This document shows, one piece after another, positions 60,610 to 64,000 of a DNA stretch of 64,000 nucleotides. Within the stretch, counting starts at the first letter, position 1. Each line of letters begins with the position of its first letter. The notes beneath the pieces were generated by a model. It was not told where the DNA came from. It worked only from the letters and a program-made list of their open reading frames with translations, and ran no database searches. Source of the stretch: Pseudomonadota bacterium (GTDB taxonomy: Bacteria > Pseudomonadota > Gammaproteobacteria > Steroidobacterales > Steroidobacteraceae); assembly GCA_023417315.1 (NCBI GenBank), contig JAEZFW010000033.1, positions 1 to 64,000 of the forward strand, read 5' to 3'. Position numbers and translations under genes: made by a program.

Positions 60610-62451
60610 TCAAGCCTTCGAAGGAATGATCGTATCGCCTCTCGGCACGCGCACTTCATCGACCATACGCTGCGTCTCCTCGTCAGGCGCAGGCGTCAGT
60701 AGCGTCACGACGACCATCGCGATCGCGCTTGCAGTGACACCTACAACCCCGAAGCGCAGGTCGTCAAGACCGAGCCACGGCTGTGCCAAGCCATACCAAG
60801 CATCGGGGTTCCGGACTGCAAGCAGGTACCACCAGCCGACGCCCAGGCCCGCGACCATGCCGGCGAGCGCACCTTGGCGATTGGCACGCTTCCACCACAC
60901 TCCAAGCACGAGGGGGACGAACAGTCCGGACATCGCGAAGCAGAACGCCCATGCCACCGCACCGAGAATGCCGGTGAGCTTCAAGCTCGCGACCGCCGCG
61001 CCCCCCGCGCCGATCACGAGCAACAGCGCACGGGCCGTCAACAGGCGCTTTCTGGTTTCGGCTTTCGGGTCGATGATCTTGTAGTACAAGTCATGCGACA
61101 ACGCATTCGCCATCGCGAGCAGCAAGCCGTCAGCGGTGGACATGGCAGCCGCCATACCGCCGGCAGCGACCAGGCCCGAAATCACGTACGGCAATCCGGC
61201 GATCTCCGGTGTCGCAAGCACGATGATGTCAGGGTTCAAGAACAGCTCGTTGATCTGCAAGAGCCCGTCCGCATTGCTGTCGCGGATCGCAAGCAGGCCG
61301 ACCGCACCCCAGTTCTTGATCCAGTCGAGCGCTTCCACCTGAGCAATCGGATTACCGATGATCGATGATGGAATGTTCGGATCGATCATGAACAGCTTGC
61401 TGAACGTTGCCAGCGCAGGCGCCGAGAAGTAGAGCAAGAAGATGAAGAACAGCGACCAGGCGACCGACGTGCGCGCATCGCGAACCGACGGTGTCGTGAA
61501 GTAGCGCATGAGAATGTGCGGCAGAGACGCCGTACCGATCATCATGCAAGCCACGAGGGTCACGAACTTCCACGCCGCCATCGCACCTTCCTTCGGAGTC
61601 GCGTGCAATGCGGTCACCACGGAGAGTCCGGGAACCGATTCAGCGGCGGCGGTGCCGACGCCGATCAGCGGCTCGAGCTCCATGATGCGCTGGACGCCGC
61701 CCCCGTAACTGAAGTGTGGCAGCGGACCGAAGCCCATCTTGATCGACATCCAGAAGATCGGAATCAGGTACGCGATGATGAGCACGATGTACTGTGCGAC
61801 TTGCGTCCACGTCACCGCACGCATGCCGCCCAACATCGAGCACACCAGGATGCCTACGAGGCCGAGCCACACGCCGATCTCGAACGGAATCAAGAAGGCG
61901 CGCGCTGCGATCGTGCCGGTTGCGGTGATCTGCGCCGTGACATAGGTGAACGAGGCGACGACCAGCACGACGATCGCTACAAAGCGCGTGAGCTTGCCGC
62001 CATAACGCGTACCGATGAAGTCCGGCACGGTGTAGCACCCGAACTTGCGCAGGTACGGTGCCATCAAGGTCGCGACCAGGATATAACCGCCCGTCCAACC
62101 CACGATGAAGGCCATGTACGCGTGGCCAGACATGAAAATGCCGCCTGCCATCGCGACGAAGGAAGCACCGGACATCCAGTCCGCGGCCGTCGCCATCCCG
62201 TTGAATACCGGCGGCACGCTGCGCCCAGCAACGTAATACGCCTCAACCGCCATCGTGCGCGAGAGAATGCCGATGAAGGCATAGATGACGACTGTGAACA
62301 GCACGAACAGAATGCCGATCGTCTGCGCACTCATCCCGAACTGCTCGAGCACCGCCATCAAGGCGAAGAACGCGAGGAAGCCGCCCGTATAGATGCCGTA
62401 GATCTTCGGCAGATTTTCGATGAAGGACTTGCCTTCCCAGTGCAGAGCCAT
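60610..62451 (-). CDS. VC_2705-type sodium:solute symporter (acetate/cation symporter-like)
   Basis: The 613-residue protein has about 13 helices in the SSS fold, with VEAYYVAGRSVPPVFNGMATAADWMSGASF (N-terminal signature, split across 70-98) and GMAAAMSTADGLLLA. Members of this subclass take up acetate or related acids with Na+. Between helices lies an EF-hand-like loop (391-402) with D, N, D, G and E at positions 1, 3, 5, 6 and 12, suggesting Ca2+ binding. It follows the DUF4212 gene by 10 bp. Confidence 0.92.
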   Translation of the reverse strand: MALHWEGKSFIENLPKIYGIYTGGFLAFFALMAVLEQFGMSAQTIGILFVLFTVVIYAFIGILSRTMAVEAYYVAGRSVPPVFNGMATAADWMSGASFVAMAGGIFMSGHAYMAFIVGWTGGYILVATLMAPYLRKFGCYTVPDFIGTRYGGKLTRFVAIVVLVVASFTYVTAQITATGTIAARAFLIPFEIGVWLGLVGILVCSMLGGMRAVTWTQVAQYIVLIIAYLIPIFWMSIKMGFGPLPHFSYGGGVQRIMELEPLIGVGTAAAESVPGLSVVTALHATPKEGAMAAWKFVTLVACMMIGTASLPHILMRYFTTPSVRDARTSVAWSLFFIFLLYFSAPALATFSKLFMIDPNIPSSIIGNPIAQVEALDWIKNWGAVGLLAIRDSNADGLLQINELFLNPDIIVLATPEIAGLPYVISGLVAAGGMAAAMSTADGLLLAMANALSHDLYYKIIDPKAETRKRLLTARALLLVIGAGGAAVASLKLTGILGAVAWAFCFAMSGLFVPLVLGVWWKRANRQGALAGMVAGLGVGWWYLLAVRNPDAWYGLAQPWLGLDDLRFGVVGVTASAIAMVVVTLLTPAPDEETQRMVDEVRVPRGDTIIPSKA

Positions 62452-62461
62452 ATGTGCCCCC

Positions 62462-62740
62462 TTAAGCCTTGTTGTTCTCTTCTTCAGCGACCCCGAACTT
62501 CGTGTCGATGGCGTGCTGCTGACGGGCGAACAGGAACAGCTGGATCACGAATACGATCAGTGAGCCCTGCGCGCTGAAGTAGTAGCCCAGCGGCCACCCG
62601 AAGAAGTTGATGCTGTTGAGCGATAACGCGAACCAGTGAACCAGGTACGAGAAGATGAACCAGATGGTCAGATGAACGAACATCAGGTTCCGCGTTTGCC
62701 GCCAATGCTCGGCGCGATCTGCTGCTGAAAGTTGAGACAC
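62462..62740 (-). CDS. DUF4212 small symporter subunit
   Basis: The 92-residue protein starts with GTG, preceded by AAGGGGG. Two helices (about 20-45 and 55-80) contain NLMFVHLTIWFIFSYLVHW and FGWPLGYYFSAQGSL, the DUF4212 hallmarks. It is the conserved partner of VC_2705-type symporters and is translated just before it. Confidence 0.93.
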   Translation of the reverse strand: MSQLSAADRAEHWRQTRNLMFVHLTIWFIFSYLVHWFALSLNSINFFGWPLGYYFSAQGSLIVFVIQLFLFARQQHAIDTKFGVAEEENNKA

Positions 62741-63002
62741 TGCATATCCCCCTTTTCTTGATGAATAAGCCCTGGCCGAATCTATGGAGCGCTTGACGAA
62801 TCCGGGCTGCGGGACCTTCTTTCGGGTGTCGCGAACGTAACAGTGGCCCCGTGCGTTGTCAGTGCTACCTTAGTCGAAGGTCGACGAGCGCCACATCGTG
62901 CACGAGCTCGACGCTGCAGCCGTCGTGGCGCACTCATGCATCGCACTCGTATACGCTGTCGAACTCGTCGACTCACAGGCTAGTCTGCTCGCAGACTTTA
63001 CG

Positions 63003-64000
63003 TCAGAAGGAGTACTTTGCGACTGCATGCAGCCGCTTCATTGATCCGTCAACTCCGCCTTCTAGCTCGCGTTCCGCGTAGCGAGCCTCGACGCCGATGT
63101 CCAGCTTCGCGGCCGGTGAATAGAAGAGGTTCGCTGCCCACGACATGCTCTTCGCGTTCACGCCCGGTCCCGTCAGCGCCACGTCATTGTCATACGAGGA
63201 TGTCGAGTACATGAACGTACTGCGCACGGTGCCGGTCCAAACATGTCGCCACGCGATGAAACCAGCCCATCCCTCGATCGCCTCGAGATTTCCTCCGGCG
63301 TCGAGCACGGCGTCGTTCACGAAGTTCACGCCCACATAGCGCCCGAGACCTTCACCCACGGTGAACATCAGCCGCAAATCGTCGTTCGCACCGAAGTTGA
63401 TCTTCGAGGCGACCGAGACCGCACCGGCAAACGACGAATCGTCGATCGCTCCGACGCCGGTCGTCTCGTACTTGAGCTGACGCCCCAATGCCGCAACGCG
63501 GATGTAGTTGTTGTTCGCCAATTTGAAGGTATAGGCGGCAGTCAGGTCCGGAACGCTGTTATCGTCCGAAGCGATACGAGCGTTACCGCCCGTGCCGCCG
63601 AGAAACGGCGTGATCGTCGTCTCCGGATTCTCGAGGGAAGCCGAGAAGTTGCCGCTTGTATAGCGGATCTGAGGCTGGCGCACGAAGACCGTGCCGTCGG
63701 TGGGCCCGATGAAGTCTGCAGTTTCGGGAAGGACGCCGACGTCCTGAAAGTTGGACCACGTCTGACCGACCAGCCATTTCTTGTACTGCAAGTACGCATG
63801 GCGCAGCTGCAGACCGTACGTGTTCGTTGCGCGCTCATCGCCGAGAGATGAGCCGTATAGATCGAACTCGAGCCGCGAGCTCAAGACGCTCTTGTCTGCG
63901 AGATCAGTGTCGGTGCCGAAGATGAAACGCGACTGTTTGACGTGCATGTCCCAGTCCGCGCTCTCTCCGACTCCGCCGACCGGAATCGTGCCGGGCAGAT
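63003..64000 (-). CDS. DcaP-like trimeric porin, 5' end outside the window
   Basis: The frame is open to the window edge. At least 332 residues are visible, beta-rich, with HVKQSRFIFGTDTDL, FDLYGSSL and the YLQYKKWLVGQTWSNFQD segment typical of DcaP porins. The C-terminus ends KYSF, the phenylalanine signal for BAM assembly. DcaP admits dicarboxylates and small acids. Next to the acetate-type symporter it probably serves organic-acid uptake. The 262-bp gap to DUF4212 shows no clear terminator or small gene. Confidence 0.88.
   Translation of the reverse strand, partial: LPGTIPVGGVGESADWDMHVKQSRFIFGTDTDLADKSVLSSRLEFDLYGSSLGDERATNTYGLQLRHAYLQYKKWLVGQTWSNFQDVGVLPETADFIGPTDGTVFVRQPQIRYTSGNFSASLENPETTITPFLGGTGGNARIASDDNSVPDLTAAYTFKLANNNYIRVAALGRQLKYETTGVGAIDDSSFAGAVSVASKINFGANDDLRLMFTVGEGLGRYVGVNFVNDAVLDAGGNLEAIEGWAGFIAWRHVWTGTVRSTFMYSTSSYDNDVALTGPGVNAKSMSWAANLFYSPAAKLDIGVEARYAERELEGGVDGSMKRLHAVAKYSF

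Noticed and set aside
61516..62577. A 353-codon plus-strand open frame opposite the symporter
   Set aside because: Its His/Arg/Asp-rich product is the typical antisense image of a membrane transporter.
62741..63002. A small gene or riboswitch between DUF4212 and the porin
   Set aside because: No reading frame with a ribosome site and no recognisable aptamer pattern was found.

Overview
The window is GC-rich chromosomal DNA (roughly 60% G+C by eye) from a gammaproteobacterium. The best evidence is gene order: serS-rarA-lolA-ftsK, trxB, aat, infA, clpA and clpS lie as in many Gammaproteobacteria, and a type II secretion block gspC-D-E-F follows. The porins, the VC_2705-type acetate symporter and the gene content would suit a Nevskiales/Steroidobacterales or Xanthomonadales-like lineage. 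That placement is inference.

Layout. (1) 1-600: a truncated transposase end abutting tRNA-Arg(CCU), then tRNA-Ala(CGC). (2) 0.75-13.6 kb, minus strand: yjbQ, a phosphatase-like membrane protein, and a long urea supra-operon read as porin-urtABCDE-ureDABCEF. (3) 13.6-20 kb: a sensor kinase whose input domain is an NCS1-type permease, its LuxR-type response regulator, ureG and hupE/ureJ. A shared 14-bp sequence lies 77-83 bp upstream of both porin and ureG and is a candidate regulator site. Together these genes sense, import and hydrolyse urea and mature the nickel enzyme. (4) 20-26 kb: an ABC exporter, a PKD/serine-hydrolase lipoprotein, a regulator-acetyltransferase pair, tRNA-Ser(UGA) and a Bax-inhibitor-like protein. 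(5) 26-39.4 kb: the housekeeping block, including Aat, ClpS and ClpA, which act together in N-degron proteolysis. (6) 39.7-46 kb: gspCDEF without gspG-N. (7) 46-50.6 kb: a small acidic protein, a radical-SAM/UdgX DNA-repair pair and two small envelope genes. (8) 50.6-56.8 kb: a glycan locus with aldo-keto reductase, GH5 mannanase-like and GH95 fucosidase-like enzymes and a DMT permease. (9) 56.8-64 kb: an acetate-type symporter module (DcaP-like porin, DUF4212, symporter) and a cNMP/CBS/DUF294 protein with a DEDD exonuclease.

The most unusual signal is non-coding. At least fifteen intergenic gaps hold inverted repeats whose arms are themselves tandem 7-, 8- or 9-mers. The word differs from gap to gap (GCGGTTA, GTTGACG, GGATAGG, CTGGCCA, GTGACGAA and others), but the architecture is constant. 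The arms reach almost exactly from one gene to the next. The stop-side arm touches or even supplies the stop codon, and the start-side arm usually ends 10-14 nt before the start codon. I know of no named repeat class with this design.
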